A stretch of 64,000 nucleotides of DNA from positions 1 through 64,000 of the forward strand of contig NZ_JFYV01000010.1 in assembly GCF_000632225.1 (NCBI RefSeq), written 5' to 3'. Below, piece after piece: positions 1 through 8,299 of the stretch (position 1 is the first letter of the stretch; the number at the start of each line of letters is the position of its first letter). Made by a program: the position numbers and the translations under genes. Source of the stretch: Sphingomonas sp. RIT328. Lineage in GTDB: Bacteria > Pseudomonadota > Alphaproteobacteria > Sphingomonadales > Sphingomonadaceae. The notes beneath the pieces were generated by a model, which saw only the letters and a program-made list of their open reading frames with translations, was not told where the DNA came from and searched no databases.

Positions 1-390
1 GATGCGGGCGGACGGCGGGGCATGGGGGGAGCGTGGCATGCGGCGGCGGCGGTGGCTAGGGGTGTGTCCGGGAATCATGGTTATCGGACAGATATGCTCC
101 TGTCAGATGGGCATCGCAACCGCATCGAACGCCGCTTCAGCAAAGGCAGTCCGCTCCTCATTACCGCGACTTCTTCATGTCCCCTCTCCTTGTCCGCAGG
201 CCCGACCGGGAAGAAGCTTTTGCTCAGATCAAACTAAAAACAGGGAGGGAATGTCGCGTGTCCATGCGCGCCATGAAAATACTAGCCTGGAAGGTAATTT
301 TGACAATCGAGGCGGGAGACGCCTCCTTACGCGCTCCCCCACCTATCTTTATAGAACTACAATTCATCAATTAGATAAAGTCGAGGAATA
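1..390. other. Gene-free left edge
   Basis: No credible coding region is visible. The open frames here have no recognisable domain and no ribosome binding site. The first 60 or so bases are very GC-rich, and composition then drops to the lower GC of the following 21 kb, so the left border of the low-GC glycan island may lie in this stretch. No tRNA, integrase or direct repeat was seen that would mark an attachment site. Confidence 0.5.
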
Positions 391-1158
391 TCACTGCGCA
401 GAATAACCGCCGTCTATCACCATCGTAGTGCCCGTAACCCAAGCGGATGCGTCACTCATCAAATAAAGAGCGGCAGCAGATATGTCAGAAGGCTGACCAA
501 ATCCTAACAGGTGACGGTGCTCATAATCGACTATCGCCGCCTCTCCCAAACTCTTGGACAATCTACCGTGCATTTCTGTAACAATTGCACCTGCTGCGAT
601 ACTATTGACACGAATACGCCGCGAGGAGAGCTCGCAGGCCAGACTACGCGTCATGCCATCTACTGCCGCTTTGGCAGCAGAGTATCCCACCATACCGGCC
701 GTCCCACGCATTCCTGAGACGGAAGACATGAAGACGATTGATGCGCCGTCATTCATGATGCCACGCGACGCAGCAGCCCGAGCGATACCGAGCGAGCCGT
801 AGATTGCAGGACCGAATAATTCCGCGGCATGTTCGCTTTTGAACATTCTCATTGGTCGAACCAATTCGGTTCCCGCACTATGAAAGATGCCATCGATTGG
901 CCCACCGTCTGTAGCGGCAGACTTAACAATTTCGGCCGCACTTTCAATGTCAGAGAGCGGCGCGACTCGCACCATATGTCCATCACCCGCCAGACTCGAT
1001 TGGGTTGCCTCCAACCGCTCGTGGTCACGGCCCAGAAGCGTCAGGCGGGCACCGACGATCGCAAGCGCCTGAGCCGTGGCGCGTCCCAAGCCAGAGGACG
1101 CCCCAGTGACCAGCACATGTCGATCTTTCAACATATCTGCCGCAAAAATGCTCATCAT
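391..1158 (-). CDS. SDR-family oxidoreductase (FabG-like)
   Basis: Classical short-chain dehydrogenase/reductase of 255 residues, the usual length for the family. The N-terminal nucleotide-binding motif TGASSGLG, the SSVSG strand with the catalytic serine, and the YSAAK tyrosine/lysine pair are all present, and the C-terminus ends in the family-typical VIDGGYSAQ. The family reduces or oxidises hydroxyl/keto groups with NAD(P)H; many close relatives are 3-oxoacyl-ACP reductases. The start is supported by GGGAG five bases upstream of a double ATG. It is divergent from the acetyltransferase at 1239 and lies at the edge of a glycan island that also carries two ketoacyl synthases and an ACP at its other end, so a 3-ketoacyl-ACP or keto-sugar substrate is plausible. 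The substrate cannot be read from sequence. Confidence 0.85.
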   Translation of the reverse strand: MMSIFAADMLKDRHVLVTGASSGLGRATAQALAIVGARLTLLGRDHERLEATQSSLAGDGHMVRVAPLSDIESAAEIVKSAATDGGPIDGIFHSAGTELVRPMRMFKSEHAAELFGPAIYGSLGIARAAASRGIMNDGASIVFMSSVSGMRGTAGMVGYSAAKAAVDGMTRSLACELSSRRIRVNSIAAGAIVTEMHGRLSKSLGEAAIVDYEHRHLLGFGQPSDISAAALYLMSDASAWVTGTTMVIDGGYSAQ

Positions 1159-1238
1159 TGATCTCCCATCCGTTCAATTCGATTGCCACGTGACGTGACA
1201 ACCTTGTATGGTGCACGCATCTAGCCGGAGCATGTTAT

Positions 1239-1904
1239 TTGGAAAAGGGTCGCACCATTATCGTGGGGGCCGGTGGTTTTGGGCGTGAACTCATCAACTG
1301 GGCCGAGGATTGCAATCTCTCTGGGCTATTGCCCGCCGTCGCAGGCTTTATCGACGACGACGAGAATGCAATGAATGGGTTCGACTATCCCGTTGGAATG
1401 CTTGGTTCGATCAGTGATTATTACCCTGTAGCGGGTGACCGGCTGTTGATGGCTATCGGCACCCCAATCACTAAACAGAAGGTGTTTGAATCGCTCAACG
1501 CACGTGGATGCGTGTTCGCGTCGTTGATTCACCCGCGCGCCATTGTTGCTAACACCGCTCGGATCAGCGAGGGCGCTATCGTCTGCCCATTGTCACTTAT
1601 TTCCGCCGACGCAACATTAGGGCGTTTCGTAAGCGTGAACGCCCTGTCCAGCGTTGGACATGATGTCACGATTGGCGATTATTCCACCCTCAGTGCTCAT
1701 GTCGATCTCACGGGCGGAGTGGCGCTTGATACTGGTGTCACGATCGGCACCGGGGCCAAGCTGCTTCCACGTGTCAAAGTCGGAGCCGGAGCGATGATCG
1801 GAGCGGGTTCAATTGTGTATCGCAACGTACCGGCCGGACGCTCAGTCTTCGCTGCTCCGGCCAAGCTGCTTGGCGTTACAACGGCCAAGATAGCGGCGCC
1901 GTGA
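1239..1904 (+). CDS. PglD/NeuD-type sugar O/N-acyltransferase
   Basis: A 221-residue protein with an N-terminal Rossmann-like sugar-binding half (IIVGAGGFGREL near residue 6, FIDDDE near residue 38) and a C-terminal left-handed beta-helix of hexapeptide repeats (residues about 95-205, e.g. GDYSTLSAHVDLTGGV and GAGAMIGAGSIV). This is the PglD/NeuD architecture; such enzymes move an acetyl or acyl group from a thioester donor to an amino or hydroxyl group of a nucleotide sugar. Translation appears to start at TTG with CCGGAG nine bases upstream; the nearby ATG at 1232 is out of frame. With the aminotransferase at 8296 and the dehydratase at 9646 it would complete a UDP-diacetamido-trideoxyhexose (bacillosamine-type) pathway. 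The acyl donor need not be acetyl-CoA, given the KASIII/ACP cassette at 18.6-21 kb. Confidence 0.82.
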   Translation: MEKGRTIIVGAGGFGRELINWAEDCNLSGLLPAVAGFIDDDENAMNGFDYPVGMLGSISDYYPVAGDRLLMAIGTPITKQKVFESLNARGCVFASLIHPRAIVANTARISEGAIVCPLSLISADATLGRFVSVNALSSVGHDVTIGDYSTLSAHVDLTGGVALDTGVTIGTGAKLLPRVKVGAGAMIGAGSIVYRNVPAGRSVFAAPAKLLGVTTAKIAAP

Positions 1905-1919
1905 CGGGCAGGTCATTCG

Positions 1920-2840
1920 TCAAAAAATTCCTGTGATCAGTGCCAAGCGTAGTTTCAGCACGTCGGCGGGTCGGCGCCGCAACTGACCGGCACATGCAAA
2001 CAGCCAGCATCTGTCTAGCAGCGACAACCGTATAACGCGCCGCGCTACGAGGCGGTCGGGTTCTCCAAGCTCTAGCTGTGATGCGAGCCATACGATATGG
2101 CTGCGATACCAACGATCCCGCAGTAGCCTGACCCTGGCCAGAAGATCAGCAATCCCCCGGCGGGATCCATATACGTTGTTGGCATGTTGGCGGTACAATA
2201 TGGGAGCCACATCATCACACACCCAGCCTAATCTGTTAGCACGAAAGAAGGCGTAGATAATCCAATCATGCGACACACCAATGTTAATGGGAAAGGTGAC
2301 TCCACAAAGCCAGACCCGCAATCGTTCGGCTGCTGCCCGAGTCAGGACATAGGTGCAGCCTGCTGAGGCACCCTGAAACAGATAGTCGTATCTTCGTTGG
2401 GGGCCGTGCTTCAGCACAAGCCAAGGCGGGCGCCTTCCCTGGTCATCGAACGCCGACAGATTTGCGGAATAACCGGCAGCTTGGTTCCGAGATAGCTGAA
2501 GCACCGCACGAGCCAGCTTGCCAGAGAGCCACAGGTCATCTTGATCCGCCAAAGCTATATAGTCGGCATTACCAAAATTTGTCGTCGTCAGCATCGTAAT
2601 GAAGTTCATCGCTGCCGAGCCGGTCGTGCGATTGTCATCGGGCTCAATCGTCAACCGCGGCTCGTTCGTACGCACCGCTTCAAGCAGGCGCAAGGTCGCA
2701 TCCGTCGAGCCATCGTCGCGCACATGCACACGAACATCGACATCATATTGATGGAAGATGGTGGAAAGCTGGTCTTCAATAAACCGCTCACCGTTGAAAC
2801 TAGCGAGAAGTACGAGGACGCGTGGTTTCGCGACAGTCAC
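1920..2840 (-). CDS. Family 2 glycosyltransferase
   Basis: GT-A fold glycosyltransferase of 306 residues. The N-terminus RVLVLLASFNGERFIEDQL is typical for GT2 enzymes of the rhamnosyltransferase type, followed by VRDDGSTD and the ADQDDLW motif that binds metal and nucleotide. The start chosen is the GTG at 2840, which overlaps the stop of the upstream polymerase gene in a GTGA arrangement; upstream in-frame codons lie inside that gene. It is the last gene of the eight-gene minus-strand operon and is convergent with the acyltransferase ending at 1904, only 15 bases away. It presumably adds one sugar of the repeat unit at the cytoplasmic membrane face; donor and acceptor are unknown. Confidence 0.85.
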   Translation of the reverse strand: MTVAKPRVLVLLASFNGERFIEDQLSTIFHQYDVDVRVHVRDDGSTDATLRLLEAVRTNEPRLTIEPDDNRTTGSAAMNFITMLTTTNFGNADYIALADQDDLWLSGKLARAVLQLSRNQAAGYSANLSAFDDQGRRPPWLVLKHGPQRRYDYLFQGASAGCTYVLTRAAAERLRVWLCGVTFPINIGVSHDWIIYAFFRANRLGWVCDDVAPILYRQHANNVYGSRRGIADLLARVRLLRDRWYRSHIVWLASQLELGEPDRLVARRVIRLSLLDRCWLFACAGQLRRRPADVLKLRLALITGIF

Positions 2841-3880
2841 AGATAAACCTGCCCAAACTGAAAGTACAACAGCCCTGCGCACAAACAAACAAAAATCGGC
2901 GTGCCAATTGAACGAACGCCCACGCGCTCCCACGGGTATATCACGATCATTGGAATTAGCCAGAAAGGCGTCTGGCGGAAAGCGGCGACTGGAGATGCAA
3001 TAAAAAACAAGCCAAAATAGATACTAAATGATGAAAGCAAATAAACATTTAATTTCTTGTTTTTAGCCGGAGAAAATATGAAAAATCCTCCGGTGAAAAT
3101 AGCGGTAAATGCCAGAAATATATAATGATTTATACTAGTTACATAATCATTTGCTTGACCTTCCTCTGTATAAGCAATATACTTCTCAAAAAATGGTACG
3201 GATTTTATAATAGATATAATGCCGTTAGATATTTGTGGTGCAATAACACTAACAATTACCAGAAGAGAAACAAGCACTATGAACATCTTAGCCGGCTTGT
3301 CTGCGCGAAACGCAGTTGGCAGCTGATCACGGAAGTACAGCAACATGAAAGGCCCGATCGCTAACACCGTGGACGCGTGAAACATTAGCGCTGCGAACAT
3401 ATACAGCCAAGCGCGTCTTTCGTCTTTCATGGCATGGCGAACGGCCAACGCGACTAGGAAATATGCCGGCGTGGCGCGCAGCGTGACAAAGGCGAGCGCA
3501 GGTCCGAGCAGCGCAAAAGTGAAAAGCGTCGATTTCCATGACGAGTCATCAGCAGCGAACGTCAGTGCCGCGAAAAAAAGAAACGTGGCACCCAAAGCGT
3601 AATGTGCCACCACGACGGCACCATATATCGATTGCACCAGCCAATGCAGTGACAACAGCCAGTAATTTGAAAAGGCTTCGAAAAAATACCAATTGTCTGG
3701 AGGGAAATGAACAAGCTGGTCTACATAAAGAACATAAGTATCAAAATCTGCAAAGCGATCCGGTTTTGTATTTATGCTCAGGCATCCGATTGTGATGCCA
3801 ATTACAATTAAGATGATCCAATGAAGAACGGTGCCGCTTACGTTCTCGCTGGAAGATTGCATCGCATTTTTTTCATCCAT
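2837..3880 (-). CDS. EpsG-like polysaccharide polymerase (membrane)
   Basis: A 347-residue polytopic membrane protein with about nine to ten hydrophobic segments and a large first periplasmic region (FADFDTYVLYVDQLVHFPPDNWYFF begins near residue 44). The aspartate/tyrosine-rich loop after the first helix, the LRATPAYFLVALAVRHA segment and the RQTPFWLIP tail resemble EpsG/Wzy polymerases that join lipid-linked repeat units in the periplasm. The 5' end overlaps the preceding gene by eight bases and the 3' end overlaps the next by four, so it is translationally coupled. The stretch 2990-3300 is unusually AT-rich for the window, a common sign of transferred polymerase genes. A second polymerase/ligase-type protein occurs at 11654, so the division of labour is unclear. 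Confidence 0.7.
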   Translation of the reverse strand: MDEKNAMQSSSENVSGTVLHWIILIVIGITIGCLSINTKPDRFADFDTYVLYVDQLVHFPPDNWYFFEAFSNYWLLSLHWLVQSIYGAVVVAHYALGATFLFFAALTFAADDSSWKSTLFTFALLGPALAFVTLRATPAYFLVALAVRHAMKDERRAWLYMFAALMFHASTVLAIGPFMLLYFRDQLPTAFRADKPAKMFIVLVSLLVIVSVIAPQISNGIISIIKSVPFFEKYIAYTEEGQANDYVTSINHYIFLAFTAIFTGGFFIFSPAKNKKLNVYLLSSFSIYFGLFFIASPVAAFRQTPFWLIPMIVIYPWERVGVRSIGTPIFVCLCAGLLYFQFGQVYL

Positions 3881-4559
3881 TTATCGAACTACCGTAGATG
3901 AGCGCGCAAATCACACCGGCTGTACCGAACGCTGCTGCTCTTCCCAAGCTATAGCTCGGTAGGTCATTCAATAATGAGCCTTCATCAAGCGATCGGAAAA
4001 GGCGCTGATCGACCATGAACAACAATAAGATAGTGCCAAGAGCATTCACTGTCTGCCCCACGTAAGACAACGACATCCTATATTGTGGAACAAAGACTGC
4101 GAGGAGGAGCGGAAGGCTTATGCCAAGTCCGAAACATAGCGATGCCGTCGCCGTTGCCAAGACGATAGACTTGTTACGCGGTATTGCAGCAGGAGCCACG
4201 TTCCATTGCTGATGCGGCAGCAGCAATATGCGCCCCAGCATCGTCATAGTCACCCGCGTCGCACGCCCACCTGATAACATGACGAGATGCGCTAGGAACG
4301 CAGCACCGAAGCCGATGGCTAGTGTTCCAGATACTTGGCGTGCCGTGGCGCCATTCTCAATGCCGAAAGCGATCAATGCGTTATAGGCTAGAGCAAAGAA
4401 CCTGCCGAAATACAGATAGATGTTAGAGCGGCTCACATACAGCCCCACCATTCCTGGCGGGCAGGCACCTTTTATCCACCACGATGAGGACTCCACCAGA
4501 AATGCTGCCGTCATCGCGACGGCAGCCGCCGCGGAAAGCAGGTACATAAATGGTGTCAC
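3873..4559 (-). CDS. Six-helix membrane protein, possible Amj-like flippase
   Basis: The product has 228 residues if it starts at the GTG at 4559, which overlaps the methyltransferase stop as GTGA. Six hydrophobic segments can be seen. After the first helix there is a conserved-looking block (VESSSWW, then YVSRSNIYLYFGRFF) whose layout, with an early glutamate, an S-R-x-N core and then helix two, recalls the Amj/DUF2837 family of alternative lipid II flippases. No canonical Wzx (12-helix PST/MATE-like) gene is visible in this cluster, and this gene sits among the glycosyltransferases exactly where a flippase is expected. The family assignment is a by-eye resemblance and could be wrong; the membrane nature is certain. 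Confidence 0.5.
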   Translation of the reverse strand: MTPFMYLLSAAAAVAMTAAFLVESSSWWIKGACPPGMVGLYVSRSNIYLYFGRFFALAYNALIAFGIENGATARQVSGTLAIGFGAAFLAHLVMLSGGRATRVTMTMLGRILLLPHQQWNVAPAAIPRNKSIVLATATASLCFGLGISLPLLLAVFVPQYRMSLSYVGQTVNALGTILLLFMVDQRLFRSLDEGSLLNDLPSYSLGRAAAFGTAGVICALIYGSSING

Positions 4560-5158
4560 TTCCGGAAGACAAACAAATTTTGTAGTGCAAGAAACTCGGC
4601 CATCGGCGTCCGCGCTAGCGCGGAGGGAACGAGCCGCCCTGAGCCACGCCATGTCTTCAGCGTAAAGCCGGCATCCGTGGCAAGTCTCACGACATCACCT
4701 TTGCAGAACCACCGGACATGGGTGCGATCGAACAGCCCGGCCTCGTCCCGTGGGAAAGTGCCACGGACAAACAACTGATATGCGGTTCGGATTTGACGTA
4801 TATTGGGTACGGACATCGCCAGCAGGCCACCGGGACGAAGAAGGCCATATATCACACGGAAGAACGTTTCCGTGTCTTCAACGTGCTCGATGACGTCGTT
4901 CGCGATGACCAGATCAAACGCTCGTGGCAGGCGGTCGACAACGGCCGGATCGGTAACCGAGCCCAGAACGAAGCCGTCAAACGGAATTGTCGGCGCACGC
5001 ACATCGACTCCCCAGGTTTTAGCCCCAAGTTCGTCACCCAGTCGGTGTAGGGTCGGGAAGTCGCCGCCACCCACTTCCAATATAGCGTCGGCACGTGTTA
5101 TCGGAACGATGTCAATCACGTCCGTCCGCGCGTTGTCGTAATAATAACCCGGCTTCAT
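4556..5158 (-). CDS. Class I SAM-dependent methyltransferase
   Basis: A 200-residue protein of the Methyltransf_11/23 type. Motif I (ILEVGGGDFPTL, residues about 26-37) binds S-adenosylmethionine; GVDVRAP follows as the acidic loop; FDLVIANDVIEHVED matches the motif around the conserved H/E-D; LLRPGGLLAMSVPN is the post-core strand. The C-terminal part (LFDRTHVRWFCKGDVVRLATDAGF) is typical for methyltransferases in O-antigen and EPS clusters. It sits in the middle of the glycan operon, 31 bases after the upstream glycosyltransferase and with a four-base overlap to the next gene, and probably methylates a sugar hydroxyl of the repeat unit or its end. Confidence 0.85.
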   Translation of the reverse strand: MKPGYYYDNARTDVIDIVPITRADAILEVGGGDFPTLHRLGDELGAKTWGVDVRAPTIPFDGFVLGSVTDPAVVDRLPRAFDLVIANDVIEHVEDTETFFRVIYGLLRPGGLLAMSVPNIRQIRTAYQLFVRGTFPRDEAGLFDRTHVRWFCKGDVVRLATDAGFTLKTWRGSGRLVPSALARTPMAEFLALQNLFVFRK

Positions 5159-5189
5159 TGTAACATTTTCCCTCGCAGCGGGACCTTGG

Positions 5190-6062
5190 TCAAATCGGTT
5201 GCCTTGCCCGTGATCCCGTCATGCCGTCTAGCAGTGCGTTGCCAATCGATCGCAGCGATGCGCGTCGATCACGGCTGACGATGACATAGACGGGCGCGCG
5301 ATACAGCAGCTTGACCAACTCAGACAAGCGCCACACCCGCGGAATGTAAGGTCGCCGCGTCAGCCATAGCGTATTGCGGATGATGAAATAGTGTCGCACC
5401 GGAGAACGATGGATGGGGCGGAACCGTCCGGACAGATTGACGCCGATTTCTCCCATGTCGTGTTCCATTACGACCTCGGGAATCGTCATCGTATCAAAGC
5501 CGCGCGCGCGTGCGCGGAAGCACCATTCATGATCGATGCCGTCGATGAACAATTCCTCCCACATCGGGCCGATGCTGTTCCACGCCGCGCGGGAGATCAG
5601 TGAACCTGATGTCGCCAGTGTTCCGCTGTTGGGTTTGGGCGGCGCGAACGTCTTGCTTGCCTTCCGATCGAGAAGCAGCGGGGCAGCGCAGGCCAGCCGC
5701 CGTCCAGAACGCTCCTCGATAGAACGCACTGACGCGACCATCTTGTCGAGCAAGTCTTCAGGCGGTCGGCTATCCTGATCGAGGAGCAGGGCATAATCCG
5801 CTCCACCGCCGATCGCGGTGTCGATTCCCTGATTTAGGGCGCGTGCCAACCCCACATTATGATCGTTCATAATGACGGTCACCTTGTCGCCGTCAGGCAG
5901 TAAAGGTACAGCCTCATTCGCTAGCGCGTTGATGACAATGATGAGATGGATACCCGCCCGGGCAAGCATTCGCAGATTTGCCAGATCGTCCGTCGTAGGG
6001 TGAAACAGCACCACGACGATCGCCGCACGTACGTCAGCCGGTATCGATAGATCATGGAGCAT
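5190..6062 (-). CDS. GT2 rhamnosyltransferase-like glycosyltransferase
   Basis: A 290-residue GT2 enzyme. AAIVVVLFHPTTDDLANL at the N-terminus, MNDHNVGLARALNQGI (about residue 66) and YALLLDQDSRPP with the DxD-like DQDS motif are the hallmarks of the rhamnosyltransferase subgroup (RfbF/WbbL type). The later FIDGIDHEWCFRARARGF segment carries the expected catalytic acidic residue. It lies 63 bases after the beta-helix gene in the same operon. dTDP-L-rhamnose could come from the rml genes at 21-25 kb, although those lie in a different composition block. The donor is inferred from subgroup likeness only. Confidence 0.84.
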   Translation of the reverse strand: MLHDLSIPADVRAAIVVVLFHPTTDDLANLRMLARAGIHLIIVINALANEAVPLLPDGDKVTVIMNDHNVGLARALNQGIDTAIGGGADYALLLDQDSRPPEDLLDKMVASVRSIEERSGRRLACAAPLLLDRKASKTFAPPKPNSGTLATSGSLISRAAWNSIGPMWEELFIDGIDHEWCFRARARGFDTMTIPEVVMEHDMGEIGVNLSGRFRPIHRSPVRHYFIIRNTLWLTRRPYIPRVWRLSELVKLLYRAPVYVIVSRDRRASLRSIGNALLDGMTGSRARQPI

Positions 6063-6125
6063 GACAGCAGATCGCCTATGGCCGCTGGAAAGGACACCGA
6101 GCGGTGATCCGCTGCCGCTTTTTGA

Positions 6126-7598
6126 TTACCGCGTCAATGCCGCAGCTACCGAAGGAGGTGTTCCCGCTCCGGTGCAATCCCATCGGAACGCCCAACCCAG
6201 CCGCGTCTTCGTCCCGCTCGCTCGCACGATCGCCCAATGGGTCGCGTCGCGTCGGACGAGCCGCAGATCGCTCCGCCCCAGTGGACGGCTTTCCGATGCG
6301 GCCGACACGATAACCGGGATGTCGCCCGAACTAGCGTCGGCGGGACCCTGGGAGTCGACGATGGTCAGCGATCCCTGTACTTGCCAATCCCCGCCGGCAG
6401 ACCCGGCCTGAATCGTGATCAGATCAAACGCAGCGGCTGAAACATCGCGCGGTTGGACTAGGAAGCGACCAGACTGGACCGATCCCGCATATAGAACGTC
6501 CGTCGCGAAAATGCCGTGGTTACCACCTTCGAGCGTGATCTGTCCTCCCACCCCCATCGGCTGGACGCTCAGGCAATCGCGAAACACGACCCAGCTATCC
6601 GCGATGTCCCACTTGAATGATTGCAGCGGACCGCCGGAGACGCTCGTTCCCGAAAAGTGACAGGATTCAAACACAACGCTACCGGTAATGTAGCGAAAAC
6701 GCGCTAAATATTCGTGTACGTTTTCAAAGAAGCATCCAACAAAAAGAATATTACTTGCGTTCTCAATATCAATGCAATAGCGATTCTTTCGCCCACCACC
6801 TTCAAAACGTCCGCCGACAATCGTCACGCCATCGGCCCCCCGCAGAAAGATCGATCCTTCGGAATGATCGATCCACTCCGATCCGATGGCGATCAGGCAG
6901 TTTGTGCCCGTTCCCGAAACCTTGATGCCGTACGGCGCGCTACCGAATACGCAATTGATAATCTTTGTCGTCTGGAGCAGCTTGTTCGCTTCGATATTGG
7001 CGACGCTCTGCAAAAGCATTCCCACATTTTGCAGCCGCAGGTCGGCATTTTCTTGCTCGGCATCCAGCTTGATACCGTGCGATCCGCCATAAAGTGTCAA
7101 GTCCTGCAACCTGGCGGAAATTAGTCCACTGACTGCTGCATTTATAAGAATTGGCCTATCAAAGCTTCGATCGTTCTGGCTGTTAAGGATCGAACTTACG
7201 CCTTCGCCAAACAGGCAGATATGGTTAGGCAGGGCGATGCTGTCACCACGCCGGAAGTTGCCTGCTGGAATGAAGACACTTGCCGGATATTGATCGCTCT
7301 TCGCGGCCGCCGCAATTGCTTGCCGAATCGCCTTCAGATCGTCGGCGGTCCGATCGCCCTGGGCACCGAATGCCCTGATATTGATCCGTCCATCTGCGCC
7401 GCTTGGGGTTGGACGCGGTTCAGCCTGCCAACTAGCCTGCGCACCACGTGACGACCACAGCATCGCGCTGGACCCCATCGCGGCCACGAACATACGGCGT
7501 CGTTCCTCACTTGGCGCGATCTCGATTACACGAGATGCGGCCTTGGCACGATGATCACGGCGCCAGCGCTTGACTAGGTCCTTCAGTGACAAGGGCAT
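6126..7598 (-). CDS. Secreted beta-helix protein (pectate-lyase-3-like)
   Basis: The product has 490 residues. An RRRMFV segment at residues 33-38 followed by a short hydrophobic stretch to about residue 49 resembles a Tat signal, preceded by a long basic N-tail. The mature protein opens with INIRAFGAQGDRTADDLKAI, the signature of Pectate_lyase_3/GH28-related right-handed beta-helix proteins, and then shows repeated short strands rich in G, N and hydrophobic residues (about residues 140-400). Related proteins in EPS operons act as polysaccharide lyases, hydrolases or epimerases, or as structural carbohydrate binders. The catalytic residues cannot be assigned by eye. Its place between the initiating transferase and a glycosyltransferase suggests it acts on the polymer made by this cluster. 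Confidence 0.75.
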   Translation of the reverse strand: MPLSLKDLVKRWRRDHRAKAASRVIEIAPSEERRRMFVAAMGSSAMLWSSRGAQASWQAEPRPTPSGADGRINIRAFGAQGDRTADDLKAIRQAIAAAAKSDQYPASVFIPAGNFRRGDSIALPNHICLFGEGVSSILNSQNDRSFDRPILINAAVSGLISARLQDLTLYGGSHGIKLDAEQENADLRLQNVGMLLQSVANIEANKLLQTTKIINCVFGSAPYGIKVSGTGTNCLIAIGSEWIDHSEGSIFLRGADGVTIVGGRFEGGGRKNRYCIDIENASNILFVGCFFENVHEYLARFRYITGSVVFESCHFSGTSVSGGPLQSFKWDIADSWVVFRDCLSVQPMGVGGQITLEGGNHGIFATDVLYAGSVQSGRFLVQPRDVSAAAFDLITIQAGSAGGDWQVQGSLTIVDSQGPADASSGDIPVIVSAASESRPLGRSDLRLVRRDATHWAIVRASGTKTRLGWAFRWDCTGAGTPPSVAAALTR

Positions 7599-7666
7599 CG
7601 TCTCCGTATGATTAAATCAGAGTATGCAAGACTTTAGCCGCGCCCGATACATTCCGCACCAATGCA

Positions 7667-8299
7667 TCACCTGTTTCGGTGTGGTTCCACCACCTCACAA
7701 TCATTGTTGCCCGTACCCATGAACTCCGACATTGTCACACTGTCGGCCGCACTGATCCCCTGCCGGTCGAAAATCCGTTTTACCGTCAGCAAGAGTATTT
7801 TAAGGTCCAGCGACAGAGAAACGTGATCGACGTACCATACATCGAGCGCAAAGCGCTCATCCCACGAGAGGGCATTGCGCCCATTGACTTGGGCGAAGCC
7901 GGTGAGCCCTGGCCGTACTTCGTGGCGTCGCATCTGCTCCGCCGTATAGCGCGGTAAGTATCGGGTGAGCAGCGGGCGTGGGCCAACCAAGGCCATGTCT
8001 CCGCGCAGGATATTCCAAAATTCGGGCAGTTCGTCGAGACTTGTCGAGCGCAGCCAGCGACCTGCGGCAGGAAGTCGATCGGAATCTGGCAGCAGCGCAC
8101 CGGTAGCATCGCGCGCATCGGTCATCGTGCGAAACTTTAGCATTTTGAATACTTTACCGCCAATCCCGACCCGATCCTGGGCGAACAGGATCGGCCAGCC
8201 GATCATCCAGGCGACATAGCAACCGACCATGACGAACACCGGCGACAAAAGCACGGCTGCGATTGTCACGACCACCAGATCGAACAGGCGTTTCGTCAT
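7667..8299 (-). CDS. PglC-type initiating sugar-phosphate transferase
   Basis: A 210-residue monotopic phosphoglycosyltransferase: one N-terminal hydrophobic helix (LFDLVVVTIAAVLLSPVFVM), then QDRVGIGGKVFKMLKFRTM, the SLDELPEFWNILRGDMALVGPRPLL core with the catalytic D-E pair, and RPGLTGFAQVNGRN. It lacks the extra N-terminal helices of WbaP/WcaJ, which fits the short PglC/WecA-independent class that transfers a diacetamido-sugar phosphate to undecaprenyl phosphate. It overlaps the aminotransferase gene by four bases (ATGA), so the sugar-making and sugar-loading steps are translationally coupled. It would commit the first sugar of the repeat unit at the inner membrane. Confidence 0.9.
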   Translation of the reverse strand: MTKRLFDLVVVTIAAVLLSPVFVMVGCYVAWMIGWPILFAQDRVGIGGKVFKMLKFRTMTDARDATGALLPDSDRLPAAGRWLRSTSLDELPEFWNILRGDMALVGPRPLLTRYLPRYTAEQMRRHEVRPGLTGFAQVNGRNALSWDERFALDVWYVDHVSLSLDLKILLLTVKRIFDRQGISAADSVTMSEFMGTGNNDCEVVEPHRNR

